This document shows positions 14,953 to 22,592 of a stretch of 29,045 bases of DNA, one piece after another. Both the position numbers and the translations under genes were made by a program. How positions within the stretch are numbered: the stretch's first letter is position 1; the number at the start of each line of letters is the position of its first letter. This stretch comes from G963674955 sp963674955 (GTDB lineage Bacteria; Desulfobacterota; Desulfovibrionia; Desulfovibrionales; Desulfovibrionaceae): assembly GCA_963674955.2 (NCBI GenBank), contig CAXXKR010000007.1, positions 1 to 29,045 on the forward strand, in the 5' to 3' direction. The notes beneath the pieces were generated by a model. It made no database searches. It saw only the letters and a list, made by a program, of their open reading frames with translations, and was not told the DNA's origin.

Positions 14953-16083
14953 CTATCTCGAAGCCCTGATTATGTCCCTGACCTCGGAGCATACCCGGCT
15001 CACGGTTTCCCTGTCGAGGTTCAGGGCCGAGGGCAGGTTCAGCCCATAGGGGGCGATGTCGTAGCTGTTCTTGTTTCCGGCCCGCGCCGCGTTTGCCTGG
15101 GGAAGCTTTGAATACGCGGGCAGGGAACTCAGGGGATTGAAAAAGGGTCGGCTGTCGATGCCGCGTTTTTTGAGGACCTCACGGATATGCTCCTTTTTCA
15201 GATGGGTATCCTTGTCCATGACCAGGGTGACCATCCAGTAGCTGTTCACCGTGCCTTCCGGCTCGGCGTTCAGGGAAGCCTGTTCCACATCGGCCAGTTC
15301 CTCGCGGTACCAGGAGAAAATTTCTCTCTTTTTTTCAACGAGTTCTTCGACTCTTTCCAGCTGGGCCAAGCCCAGTGCGGCCTGCATGGAGCTCATTTTG
15401 TACTTGAAGGCCACCTCGTGGTTGTAGAACAGGGAGTCGCCCGGGGCGCGTCCGTGGTCGCGCAGGAACATGACCCGGCTGTAGATGTCCTCGCGGTCGG
15501 TGACCAGCATCCCGCCCTCGCCCGTGGTCAGGGTCTTGGAGCCGTGAAAGCTGAACACTCCCGTGTCGCCCAGCGATCCGGCCCGTTTGCCCTTGTATTC
15601 CGATCCTATGGATTCCGCCGCGTCTTCGATGACCGCGATGTCGCTTTCCCTCGCCAGTTGGAGAATCCCGTCCCAGTCGGGAACGCCCCCGTAGAGGTTC
15701 ACGGGTATGACGGCCTTGGTTTTTGGCGTGATGCATTTTTTCATGCCTTCCACGGACAGGCACCATGTCTCAGGGTCGATGTCCGCGAAGACCGGTGTCG
15801 CGCCCACGTAGTTGATGGGGGCCGCCGAGGCTATCCAGGTCACGTCCGGCACGATGACCTCGTCGCCTGGACCAATGCCCAGGGCGGCAAGGGAAAGATG
15901 TATGGCCGAGGTGCAGGAGGGCAGGGACACTGCGCGGCGGACTCCCAGATGCTCGGCAAAGGCCTTTTCGAAGCGGTCGTTGTACTGGTTGGCGTTTGCG
16001 TACCAGGCGTTCCTGGCGGCATCGGCCACGTATTCCACTTCCCTGTCCGTGATCCAGGGGCCTGAAATCGGGACGCGCTTCAT
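14953..16083 (-). CDS. DegT/DnrJ/EryC1-type sugar aminotransferase
   Basis: The 376-residue PLP enzyme transfers an amino group, usually from glutamate, to a keto-sugar nucleotide. The PLP lysine is K183 in SFHGSKTLTTGEGG, the pyridine-nitrogen aspartate is D154 in VIEDAAESIG, and the substrate-side SCTSAIHL (56-63) and PVNLYGG (127-133) segments are typical. The coding frame extends upstream past 16083, but that part overlaps the CmcI-like gene in another frame. ATG 16083 has a GGAGGA ribosome site 6 bases upstream and forms an ATGA overlap with the preceding stop. It should create the amino group that the NeuD-like fusion or formyltransferases then acylate. The sugar nucleotide (CDP, UDP or dTDP) is not determined. 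Confidence 0.95.
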   Translation of the reverse strand: MKRVPISGPWITDREVEYVADAARNAWYANANQYNDRFEKAFAEHLGVRRAVSLPSCTSAIHLSLAALGIGPGDEVIVPDVTWIASAAPINYVGATPVFADIDPETWCLSVEGMKKCITPKTKAVIPVNLYGGVPDWDGILQLARESDIAVIEDAAESIGSEYKGKRAGSLGDTGVFSFHGSKTLTTGEGGMLVTDREDIYSRVMFLRDHGRAPGDSLFYNHEVAFKYKMSSMQAALGLAQLERVEELVEKKREIFSWYREELADVEQASLNAEPEGTVNSYWMVTLVMDKDTHLKKEHIREVLKKRGIDSRPFFNPLSSLPAYSKLPQANAARAGNKNSYDIAPYGLNLPSALNLDRETVSRVCSEVRDIIRASR

Positions 16084-16814
16084 GGCAGGTCCTCCACGCA
16101 TTTCAGGAATCCGTCCGGGCAGGCGGTGATGACCAGTTTGTCGGCCATGAATTTGTCTATTTCGAAGCGTCTGTTTTTTTTCACGAATTCCCATACGGCA
16201 GTCTTGGCGTTGTTGCCCTTGCCCCATGGCCTTTGGGGAAACGAACCTTCGTCCAGGTCTTCGACCACCGTGTCCATGACCACCAGATAGCCGCCCTTGC
16301 CCACCAGTGGCGAGTATAGCTCAAGTTCCCGGGCCACGTGCTCGTGGGTGTGGTTGGAATCAAGGACCACCAGGATGTTCCTGCACCCTTGGGCCAGCCT
16401 GCGCACCTCGTTCACCGTCCGTTCGTCGACCGACGAGCCTTGGACAAGGGTGATGGCCTGGGACAGGGGGTGCTCTTCGATGGTTTTCCTGTTGTGGGGC
16501 CGGATGTCGATGTCCACGCCCACGACTTTGCCCTCGCTGCCCATGAGCCGCATGAGGGAGGCGTAGAAGATCAGGGAACCGCCGTGGGCCACGCCGGTTT
16601 CCACCACCAGGTCCGGCCGCGTCTCCCAGACGATTTCCTGCATGGCCAGGATGTCCTGGGGCGTCTGGATGATGGGCACGCCGAGCCAGGAGAAATTGTA
16701 GGAGTACTTGTAGTCCACGAATTTGGGGTATAGCCCCTGGTGGACGATTTTGCTCAACTCCCTGTCCTCGGCCATGCGGGATATGAGTTTTTTTTCGTTG
16801 GCTATTTTCGACAT
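16080..16814 (-). CDS. CmcI/cephalosporin hydroxylase-like methyltransferase
   Basis: The 244-residue protein resembles the CmcI family, a SAM-dependent methyltransferase fold (the family name hydroxylase is historical). The SAM site is VETGVAHGGS (71-80), then VVGVDIDIRPHN (97-108), with a later DSNHTHEHV and VVMDTVVED. Members are common in rhamnose and polysaccharide modification loci and usually O-methylate sugars, using a divalent metal. The protein is followed by the DegT gene with a 4 bp overlap and starts 34 bp after the lipoyl-NeuD fusion. It is one of five predicted methyltransferases here. Its acceptor is unknown. Confidence 0.88.
   Translation of the reverse strand: MSKIANEKKLISRMAEDRELSKIVHQGLYPKFVDYKYSYNFSWLGVPIIQTPQDILAMQEIVWETRPDLVVETGVAHGGSLIFYASLMRLMGSEGKVVGVDIDIRPHNRKTIEEHPLSQAITLVQGSSVDERTVNEVRRLAQGCRNILVVLDSNHTHEHVARELELYSPLVGKGGYLVVMDTVVEDLDEGSFPQRPWGKGNNAKTAVWEFVKKNRRFEIDKFMADKLVITACPDGFLKCVEDLP
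16084..16095 (-). promoter_or_regulatory. Ribosome binding site fixing the aminotransferase start
   Basis: GGAGGA (16095-16090 on the minus strand) is followed by 6 bases and ATG 16083, within the end of the CmcI-like gene. The position decides the start of the DegT aminotransferase against codons further upstream. Confidence 0.65.
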
Positions 16815-16848
16815 GTTCTCTTCTTGTTTTACGGCTGTCGATCGCGGT

Positions 16849-17976
16849 CTATTTCAATTTATATCTGACCTTTGCCGGGTTGCCGCCGATATAGGACTTT
16901 TCGTCCGGAAACGAGTTTTTTATTATGCTGCCCATGTCGATCCAGCAATCTTTTCCAATGCTTGTCCGGGACATGAGGCAGGAATTCATGGCGATGAGCG
17001 TGTAGTCGCCGATCTCCACGGCCCCGCCCGTGACCACTCCCGGGGTCAGGTGGCAGTATTTGCCGATTTTGCTGTGGTGGGCGACGATGCAGCCGTTGTC
17101 GATGATGCATCCTTCGCCTATTTCGACGTAGGAGTCGATGACCGCCCCGGCCTTTACGTAGGAGCCGGGACCGATGACCGCCTTGGAATCGACCATGGCC
17201 GAGGGGTGGATGATGCTGAACAGCTTCAATCCGTTGTCCAATGCCTCGCGGTTCAGTTCCTCGCGCATGCGCCGGTCAAAGACCGTGACGAAAATTTCCG
17301 TAACGCCCTGGTCGGCCAGAGAACTTATCAATTCACGCCCGCCGAGCACCTCGCCGCCCGCCACAAGTTCACCGGCAGGCTTGAAGGTGTCCAGAAAGCC
17401 GTGGAATTCGCGGTCTTCGGAATCGTCCAGCCAGTCTTTGACCAGTATGCCGTGGTCGCCCGCGCCGTAGACCGCGACCCTGGTCAGGCCGCTTGATTTC
17501 ACGGGAACCCTGGGAGCGGCCTTGGGCGTTTTGGCATCGCGTTTGTCGAGAAAACTCTTGATGTCCTTGGTGCGGATCAGCCCGCTTAGCCCAAGTTCGC
17601 CCAGATCGATTCCGCGCTGATCAGCCATCTCAACGGCCTTGTTGGTGGCGAGAAAGGAATCGGTCTTTTGTTTTGCGGGAGCTGTTTTGTTCGGTTCTGA
17701 TTTTTGTTGCGGCCTGAACCCGGAAATGTCCCTATCCATTGAATCCACGATGAAGCAGACGGTCTCGCCCACAGGGACCTCGTCGCCGGGCGAGAAGCGC
17801 AGTCCCTTGACGAAACCGGGTCCTGCCGCGGCTATGTCGTAGGTGGCCTTGGCCGTGTCCACGCAGCACAGGGCCGCGTCCTTTTCAACGGCTTCCCCTT
17901 CCTGCACGTACCAGTCCACGAGGTAGACGAAGTCGTTGTTCACGTCGAAGGTGGGTATGGCGATGGGCTGTATCAT
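16849..17976 (-). CDS. Lipoyl domain + E1/E3-binding domain + NeuD/PglD-type acyltransferase fusion
   Basis: This 375-residue protein combines modules not normally found together. Residues 1-80 form an E2-type lipoyl domain with the modifiable lysine K43 in CVDTAKATYD and the family turns W..QEGEAVEK and FSPGDEVPVGE. Residues 81-104 are a Lys/Pro/Ala-rich linker. Residues 105-143 (ATNKAVEMADQRGIDL...LIRTKDIKSFL) match a peripheral subunit-binding domain. A second Ala/Pro/Lys linker follows, then a PglD/NeuD nucleotide-like domain (VAVYGAGDHG, 167-176) and a left-handed beta-helix acyltransferase (about 260-372) with paired H300/H301 in VAHHSKIG as the likely catalytic base and IGGNPAKV near the end. 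The E2 catalytic domain and its HxxxDG motif are absent. The start overlaps the E1-beta stop by 4 bp. PglD/NeuD enzymes acylate sugar amines or hydroxyls from acetyl-CoA; here I infer acyl delivery from the lipoyl arm. Confidence 0.93.
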   Translation of the reverse strand: MIQPIAIPTFDVNNDFVYLVDWYVQEGEAVEKDAALCCVDTAKATYDIAAAGPGFVKGLRFSPGDEVPVGETVCFIVDSMDRDISGFRPQQKSEPNKTAPAKQKTDSFLATNKAVEMADQRGIDLGELGLSGLIRTKDIKSFLDKRDAKTPKAAPRVPVKSSGLTRVAVYGAGDHGILVKDWLDDSEDREFHGFLDTFKPAGELVAGGEVLGGRELISSLADQGVTEIFVTVFDRRMREELNREALDNGLKLFSIIHPSAMVDSKAVIGPGSYVKAGAVIDSYVEIGEGCIIDNGCIVAHHSKIGKYCHLTPGVVTGGAVEIGDYTLIAMNSCLMSRTSIGKDCWIDMGSIIKNSFPDEKSYIGGNPAKVRYKLK

Positions 17977-18989
17977 GCCAGCGACCTTATTCCTTTCATG
18001 ATGGTTTCGCAGCCGGGCAGGGTGGCGTCTTCAAGTGAAGGAGCCGTGCCTATGGGCAGGTTCAGGGCTCCCAGCCTTGTGACCGGTTTTTTCAGGCTTT
18101 TGAACGCGGCCTCAGAGACCATGGCCGCCACTTCCGAACCCCAGCCCCAGCCCCTGGTCCCTTCCTCCAGTATGATCAGTCTGCCGGTTTTGTTCACCGA
18201 GTCCAGCAGGACTTGTTCCGGGCCAAAGGGTTTTATGAGGGAGGGGATAATTACTTCGGTTGTGATTTCCTCTTCCAGGGCCAGCCGTTCGCAGGCTTCC
18301 AGAGCCGGGGTGAGCATTCCGCCGTAGGTCAGCACCGTGACCCGGTCGTCTTTGAAATTCGTGGCCGAAAGCCTGACAACTGGAAAGTCGCCGTCCGTCT
18401 TGTCCACTTTCCAGAAATCGAATCTGCCGTTTGCGCAGTCATAAAGTTTTCGTGGGTAGTCCAGCTTGTTTTCGATGAACAGAAAGGGCGCGTCGTGGTA
18501 GAGGGCTGTTTCAAGCAACGCGCCTGGATCGTGGAACAGGCTGGGCGCGGCCATGCCGATGCCCGGAACGCCCATGAAAAGCTTCTCGATGCTTTGACTG
18601 TGCGTGGGGCCGTAGCCTCGCCTGCCGCCCATGGGCGTGCGGATGAGCACCGGTGTCTTGACCTTGTGATTGTACATCCATGAGAGTTTGGACAGGTTGG
18701 AAAGAATCTGGTCGTAGGCCAGCCCCAGAAAGTCGCCGAACATGATCTCCACCACAGGCCTGAGTCCGCGCATGGACATGCCCGTGGCCAGACCGACGAT
18801 TCCGGCCTCGCTGATGGGCGTGTTCATGACCCTGTCCGGGTACTTGGACGACAGCCCCTTGGTGATCTTGAACGCGCCGCCGTATGGGTCGCGGATGTCC
18901 TCGCCCAGAAGATGCACGGTCCCGTCTCCGCCCAGCAGGCGGTCAAGGGCGCTATTGATTGACTGCGCGCAGGTCTTCACGGAACTCAT
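17973..18989 (-). CDS. 2-oxo-acid dehydrogenase E1 component, beta subunit
   Basis: The 338-residue protein is the ThDP pyrimidine-binding partner of the E1-alpha protein encoded upstream. The conserved glutamate that activates ThDP is E61 in NTPISEAGIVGLATG, followed by GLRPVVEIMFGDF and DQI.SNLSKLSWMY, then THSQSIEKLF and VPGIGMAAPS, and a C-terminal transketolase-type domain with ILEEGTRGWGWGSEV. These are features of PDH/acetoin/branched-chain E1-beta chains, and the length is normal. The first 38 bp overlap the lipoate-ligase gene, and the stop overlaps the lipoyl-NeuD fusion start by 4 bp, so the four genes 16849-20503 are tightly coupled. With E1-alpha it should decarboxylate a 2-oxo acid and reductively acylate a lipoyl domain. 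The 2-oxo acid is not identifiable. Confidence 0.93.
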   Translation of the reverse strand: MSSVKTCAQSINSALDRLLGGDGTVHLLGEDIRDPYGGAFKITKGLSSKYPDRVMNTPISEAGIVGLATGMSMRGLRPVVEIMFGDFLGLAYDQILSNLSKLSWMYNHKVKTPVLIRTPMGGRRGYGPTHSQSIEKLFMGVPGIGMAAPSLFHDPGALLETALYHDAPFLFIENKLDYPRKLYDCANGRFDFWKVDKTDGDFPVVRLSATNFKDDRVTVLTYGGMLTPALEACERLALEEEITTEVIIPSLIKPFGPEQVLLDSVNKTGRLIILEEGTRGWGWGSEVAAMVSEAAFKSLKKPVTRLGALNLPIGTAPSLEDATLPGCETIMKGIRSLA

Positions 18990-19578
18990 ATCCGATAATC
19001 TCCCGGATTTGGGACGGTTTCAGCTCATGCCCCTGTTCTTCAAGGGTGGTCATGAATTCCAGGTGCGACCTGCCCGCCCTGTATTCCGGCTCTTTGCTCG
19101 GGTGGCGCAGGTAGCGGTCCATGGGTTTCATGTCGCAGGTAATAAGCAACGAGGCCTGATAGAATGCCCAGCCTTTGGGAAAATGCAGGCAGCAGCCCAG
19201 TATCTTCCTGTCTCCCACGCACAGGTCCGAGTGGCCTTTTTGTTCAAGGTTTCGGACACCGGCCTGTTCCAGCCAGCCCATCATCCGCTTGTTGAACCTC
19301 TCGAACCAGTAGCCGGGCGGCAGCAATTTCTTTGCAGGCTCGGCCATGGTGACGACCAGCATGCCCCGGTCCAGGTACACTGCGCCGCCGCCGCCCAGCC
19401 TGCGCGTGACCACGATTGCGTCCTCGAGGCAATTGTCCAGGCGAAGCTCTTTTTCCGCATGGTTGGATCTGCCAAGGACAATGCAGGGCGAGTCCGGCTC
19501 CCAGGTCCGGATCATAAGCCCCTCTTGCGTTGGTCCGGCAATGAGCTTCGCGTCCATAAAGAGCTGTTCAAGCCCCAT
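18952..19578 (-). CDS. lplA: Short LplA-type lipoate-protein ligase
   Basis: The 208-residue protein belongs to the lipoate/biotin ligase family (BPL_LplA_LipB). Signature parts are IVLGRSNHAEKEL (33-45), TRRLGGGGAVYLDRG (58-72; the family has RRxSGGGAVxHD) and the invariant lysine K125 in GDRKILGC. It attaches lipoyl (or octanoyl) groups to lipoyl-domain lysines. It lacks the C-terminal accessory domain of E. coli LplA, so it is a bare catalytic domain that may need a partner or be specialised. ATG 19578 is selected because GGAGGA lies 8 bases upstream and the homology begins there. It sits between the E1-alpha (11 bp overlap) and E1-beta (38 bp overlap) genes, which strongly suggests that its target is the lipoyl domain of the adjacent NeuD fusion. 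Confidence 0.9.
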   Translation of the reverse strand: MGLEQLFMDAKLIAGPTQEGLMIRTWEPDSPCIVLGRSNHAEKELRLDNCLEDAIVVTRRLGGGGAVYLDRGMLVVTMAEPAKKLLPPGYWFERFNKRMMGWLEQAGVRNLEQKGHSDLCVGDRKILGCCLHFPKGWAFYQASLLITCDMKPMDRYLRHPSKEPEYRAGRSHLEFMTTLEEQGHELKPSQIREIIGYEFREDLRAVNQ

Positions 19579-20503
19579 GAGCGAAGTCCTCCGGGCCGAC
19601 GGAATCGGGCCAGGGCTGCGGCATGGACGAAGATTTCTCAATCGCTTTCTCTATCCTTTTCACGCAGGCCTTTTCGATTTCAAGGCGGGCCTGTTCGTTT
19701 ATTTCACTTTGAGCCAGAAGCAGAGGGTCTTTTGCCTTCCATTCCTCTTCCTCTTGGCCGTTGCGGTAGCAACAGTCGTCGCTTTTGCTGTGTCCACAGG
19801 TGCGGTAGGTGTCCAGAACCCAGAAACAGGGCGAAGAATCGTTTCTGGTCTGGTCCACGATCTCTCCGGCCTGGGCCAGTATCTGAAAGACATCGTTGGA
19901 TTCCGTCTTGTGGCAGCGCAGGCCGAAGGCCCGGCCGCGGTCGATGATCTTTCCGGACACGGCCTGCTCCACCGGCGTACTCATGGCGTAGCGGTTGTTT
20001 TCCACCAGGAAGATTATGGGCAAATTCCACAGCCCGGCGAAATTCATGGATTCGTAGACCACGCCCTGTCCCAGGGTGCCGTCGCCCATGAAGCAGACGG
20101 TCACGCTGCCCGTTCCCCTGATCTTCTCGGCCAGGGCCATGCCCGTCGCCACCGGAACCAGCGCCCCCTGGACGCCGTTGGAATAGAAGTTGCCGTTTTG
20201 CAGGTGCTGGCTGCCGCCTCTGCCGCCCACTATCCCGGACTCCCGGCCCAAGATCTCGGCCATGAGTCCTTCCACGTCGTCGGTCAGGGCCAGGTAATGG
20301 CCGTGGCTGCGGTGGTTGCCCGTGACGATGTCGACCGGCCCAAGGGCCTGGGTTATGCCCACGGCCACGGCTTCCTGCCCCACGCAGCAATGCACCGTGC
20401 CCCTGACCAGCCCCTTCTTGAACAGGCCGTCCAGGGCCAGTTCGAACTGCCGGATGAGGTACATTCGGCGGTATAGTTCTTCCGCCCGGTTCAGGTTCGC
20501 CAT
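19568..20503 (-). CDS. 2-oxo-acid dehydrogenase E1 component, alpha subunit
   Basis: The 311-residue protein is a ThDP-binding E1-alpha chain of the PDH/acetoin dehydrogenase type. It shows the HRSHG active-site loop (64-68), GGRGGSQH (93-100), the ThDP-magnesium motif GDGTLGQG...VENN (140-170) and a YRTCGHSKSDD segment matching the E1-alpha phosphorylation-loop region. With E1-beta it should decarboxylate a 2-oxo acid. The gene is the first of the E1-alpha/lplA/E1-beta/lipoyl-NeuD group, 27 bp after the TylF-like gene and overlapping lplA by 11 bp. An alternative role is known for E1-like pairs of avilamycin and trioxacarcin pathways, which are linked to adding a two-carbon branch to a sugar. 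The lipoyl domain and ligase next to it favour the lipoyl-acylation role. Confidence 0.93.
   Translation of the reverse strand: MANLNRAEELYRRMYLIRQFELALDGLFKKGLVRGTVHCCVGQEAVAVGITQALGPVDIVTGNHRSHGHYLALTDDVEGLMAEILGRESGIVGGRGGSQHLQNGNFYSNGVQGALVPVATGMALAEKIRGTGSVTVCFMGDGTLGQGVVYESMNFAGLWNLPIIFLVENNRYAMSTPVEQAVSGKIIDRGRAFGLRCHKTESNDVFQILAQAGEIVDQTRNDSSPCFWVLDTYRTCGHSKSDDCCYRNGQEEEEWKAKDPLLLAQSEINEQARLEIEKACVKRIEKAIEKSSSMPQPWPDSVGPEDFAHGA
19587..19592 (-). promoter_or_regulatory. Ribosome binding site fixing the lipoate-ligase start
   Basis: GGAGGA on the minus strand lies 8 bases before ATG 19578, inside the last codons of the E1-alpha gene. It rules in this ATG over upstream in-frame codons that lack such a site. 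Confidence 0.65.
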
Positions 20504-20530
20504 GCCTCGCCCCTGTTTGGCGCAGTGCGC

Positions 20531-21325
20531 CTACTTGATGAAATAGCCGTGGGGCTGGGTCGCGTACTCGAATTTCTTGATGACCGGCCTTTCGCCGATC
20601 TTGTCGAAATATTCGTCCACCGCGTTGGATTCGCCCTGCCAGGGCACCAGCCCGTATTCGTCCAGTATGACCACGCCGCCCTTGACCACCAGCGGGTAGA
20701 GCAGTTCCAGTCCGATTTTGGTGGGACGGTAGAGGTCCACGTCGAAGTGCAGCAGGCTGATTCTTAGCCCCGGATTTTCTTCCAGGAATTTGGGCAGAGT
20801 TTCCTCGATGTTGCCCAGCACCAGCTTGCAGCGCGGCGAGGCAGGGATGAAGCCGTCCTGGTTGGCTATGGCCACCAGTTCCTCCACTTCCTGCTGCACC
20901 GCGCCGGGCGAGTAACCGCCGATGTGCTTGCCGCGCAGCGGGTCTTCCTTGCCGTCCTTGTCGTCGAAGTCCTGCAACCCCTCGAAGCTGTCGAAACCGT
21001 AGACCGTGCGTTTGCGGTCGCCGGGGCAGAAGGTCTCCATGAGCTTGGCCCAGGTCATGAGGCTGGGGGCGCGGTACACGCCCAGTTCCACCACGCAGCC
21101 GGGCAGGTCAATGATGTTCTTGAAAAGTTCGTAATGGGCCAGGAACCTGCTCAGGTGCAGCCTGCGGACATAGGCGGGCCAAAGCTCCAGCACGTGCTGG
21201 AAGTTGTGGTCGTGGGCCTTTATCACGTCGTCCAACCGCTGCCAGACGTTTTTGTCGTGGGGCAGGGACGCGCCCTGTGATTCGGATTTGGGTACGTTGG
21301 CCTGGGGGGTATTTTTTTTGCTCAT
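20531..21325 (-). CDS. TylF/MycF-like sugar O-methyltransferase (copy 2)
   Basis: The 264-residue protein belongs to the macrocin O-methyltransferase (TylF/MycF) family, which methylates sugar hydroxyls with SAM and a divalent metal. The SAM loop is VVELGVYRAPS (78-88), GFDSFEGL (110-117) follows, and likely metal ligands are D195 in HFDVDLY and D222 in LDEYG. Compared with its paralogue at 23780-24544, the glycine-rich loop has YRAPS instead of YRGSS. The first 45 residues are polar and not conserved between the two. The gene closes the mirror-ordered block of two TylF-like and two MiaB-like genes, 24 bp after the second MiaB-like gene. The sugar position methylated is unknown. Confidence 0.92.
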   Translation of the reverse strand: MSKKNTPQANVPKSESQGASLPHDKNVWQRLDDVIKAHDHNFQHVLELWPAYVRRLHLSRFLAHYELFKNIIDLPGCVVELGVYRAPSLMTWAKLMETFCPGDRKRTVYGFDSFEGLQDFDDKDGKEDPLRGKHIGGYSPGAVQQEVEELVAIANQDGFIPASPRCKLVLGNIEETLPKFLEENPGLRISLLHFDVDLYRPTKIGLELLYPLVVKGGVVILDEYGLVPWQGESNAVDEYFDKIGERPVIKKFEYATQPHGYFIK

Positions 21326-21349
21326 CTTCTCGTCCTTTGTCTGCGGGCC

Positions 21350-22555
21350 TCAAAAAAGGTTGATGAAACCCTGGTCGATTACTTCCTTGTACCTGGGATC
21401 GGCATCGTAGTTGAAGAGCAGGCCTGCGGCCTCCAAGGCCTCCTTGGCCCGCAGGCAGCGCTCGGCGATGACTTCGGGCCGGACCTTGTCCTTGATCTTT
21501 GCCGAATCCATGCCCCTGGTTTCCATGTAGCCGCTGATCTTGGTGTATTTGACCTTGTGGCGGAGAATGAAGTCCAGGGTTTTTTCGAAGTCCTCTTCGG
21601 TTTCCGTGGGAAAGCCCACGATGATGTCGGTTTCCACGTCCCTGAAGTCGAGGTCGTTCAGGGTCGAGAAAATCCTGTCAATGCCCTCTGCCGTGTATTG
21701 CCTTTTCATCAAGTCCAGGACGCGGTTTGAGGCCGATTGTATCGGCAGGCTGAAGAGGAATATCTTGTCCTTTTCTATGTAGTCCACAAGGGTGTCGAAG
21801 TATTCCAGGAAATGGTGGGGGTGGAGATGCTCCAGGCCAACCTGGACGCCTTGGTCGATGCTGGTCAGGGCCTCTATGAGCTCCGGCAGGCTGGAGCCGA
21901 TGTCCGAGCCGTAGTGGCCCAGGCTGTCCGCCCAGAGCACGATCTTGTTGGAATTGTGGTCGCCGAGTTTCTTTTCGGCCATGTCCCTGAGCAGGGATTC
22001 GTACTTGTCCGCAAGCTCACCAACCGGGATGCTGCAATAGGGAGGGAAGGCCATGCGTTCGGCGCAGTAGGAGCATTCGAAGTTGCAGCCTTCCGACACG
22101 TACATCTTTATGAACTGGTCCGTGTAGGTGACCCTGGTTCCGGGGTGGTCCCTCTTGAATTTCTCCAGATCGTAGCCGAGGCTGCGCTCAAGGGCCGGAA
22201 GCTTGAAGGAAGCGAGGTCGGGTCGGCCATCACCGAACAATCTCGGCAGGGCTTCCCATTGTTCCTTCCAGGGAAAGACTTGGCCGTCATGAATCTCGGA
22301 AATGGCTTCCGGGTCAATGGAAGGCAGGCAGCCGCAGACGATGAGTTCCGGGTCGTGCTTTTGCATCTTCTCAATGGTCTTAAGGGAGTTTTTGCGCACG
22401 TCGTGGCGGAATCCGCAGGTCCACAAGAGGTTCACGTCCCCGTCGTCGGGGTTGTCCACCAGTTCGTGGTTGTTGGCCAGCAGGTACTGCTTGTACAGTT
22501 CCAGCTCGGTCTTGCGTTGAACGCAGGCGTTGACGCCCTTCACGAATATCTTCAT
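21350..22555 (-). CDS. MiaB/RimO-like radical SAM protein lacking TRAM (copy 2)
   Basis: The 401-residue protein has methylthiotransferase architecture. The N-terminal UPF0004-like domain carries three cluster cysteines: C11 in VNACVQRKTE, C47 in LWTCGFR and C76 in VCGCLPSID. The radical-SAM motif is GCNFECSYC (C157, C161, C164), and GFPTETEEDFEKTL is the family's late signature. The C-terminal TRAM domain that binds tRNA in MiaB is missing: the protein ends soon after the barrel. The start ATG 22555 has AAGGAG 6 bases upstream. It is a paralogue of the next gene upstream (22593-23771) and is placed between TylF-like methyltransferase genes, so a sugar or lipid-linked glycan substrate is more likely than tRNA or ribosomal protein. 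The reaction is unknown; sulfur insertion or methylthiolation is one possibility. Confidence 0.87.
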   Translation of the reverse strand: MKIFVKGVNACVQRKTELELYKQYLLANNHELVDNPDDGDVNLLWTCGFRHDVRKNSLKTIEKMQKHDPELIVCGCLPSIDPEAISEIHDGQVFPWKEQWEALPRLFGDGRPDLASFKLPALERSLGYDLEKFKRDHPGTRVTYTDQFIKMYVSEGCNFECSYCAERMAFPPYCSIPVGELADKYESLLRDMAEKKLGDHNSNKIVLWADSLGHYGSDIGSSLPELIEALTSIDQGVQVGLEHLHPHHFLEYFDTLVDYIEKDKIFLFSLPIQSASNRVLDLMKRQYTAEGIDRIFSTLNDLDFRDVETDIIVGFPTETEEDFEKTLDFILRHKVKYTKISGYMETRGMDSAKIKDKVRPEVIAERCLRAKEALEAAGLLFNYDADPRYKEVIDQGFINLF

Positions 22556-22567
22556 TTAAATCTCCTT
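22556..22567 (-). promoter_or_regulatory. Strong ribosome binding site of MiaB-like copy 2
   Basis: AAGGAGA (22567-22561 on the minus strand) lies in the 37 bp gap between the MiaB-like genes, with 6 bases to ATG 22555. It indicates independent initiation of this gene and fixes its start. Confidence 0.6.
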
Positions 22568-22592
22568 CCGCGCCTCATTCCGTTGGCCCCGG

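Noticed and set aside
16084..16227. N-terminal extension of the DegT aminotransferase
   Set aside because: The extra residues do not resemble the family and overlap the CmcI-like gene; ATG 16083 has an ideal ribosome site.
19346..20476. Plus-strand open frame opposite the lipoate ligase and E1-alpha
   Set aside because: The minus-strand genes have unmistakable catalytic motifs and ribosome sites; this frame has none.
17973..20503. Housekeeping pyruvate or acetoin dehydrogenase operon
   Set aside because: There is no E2 catalytic domain or E3 gene, and the only lipoyl protein is fused to a sugar acyltransferase within a glycan operon.
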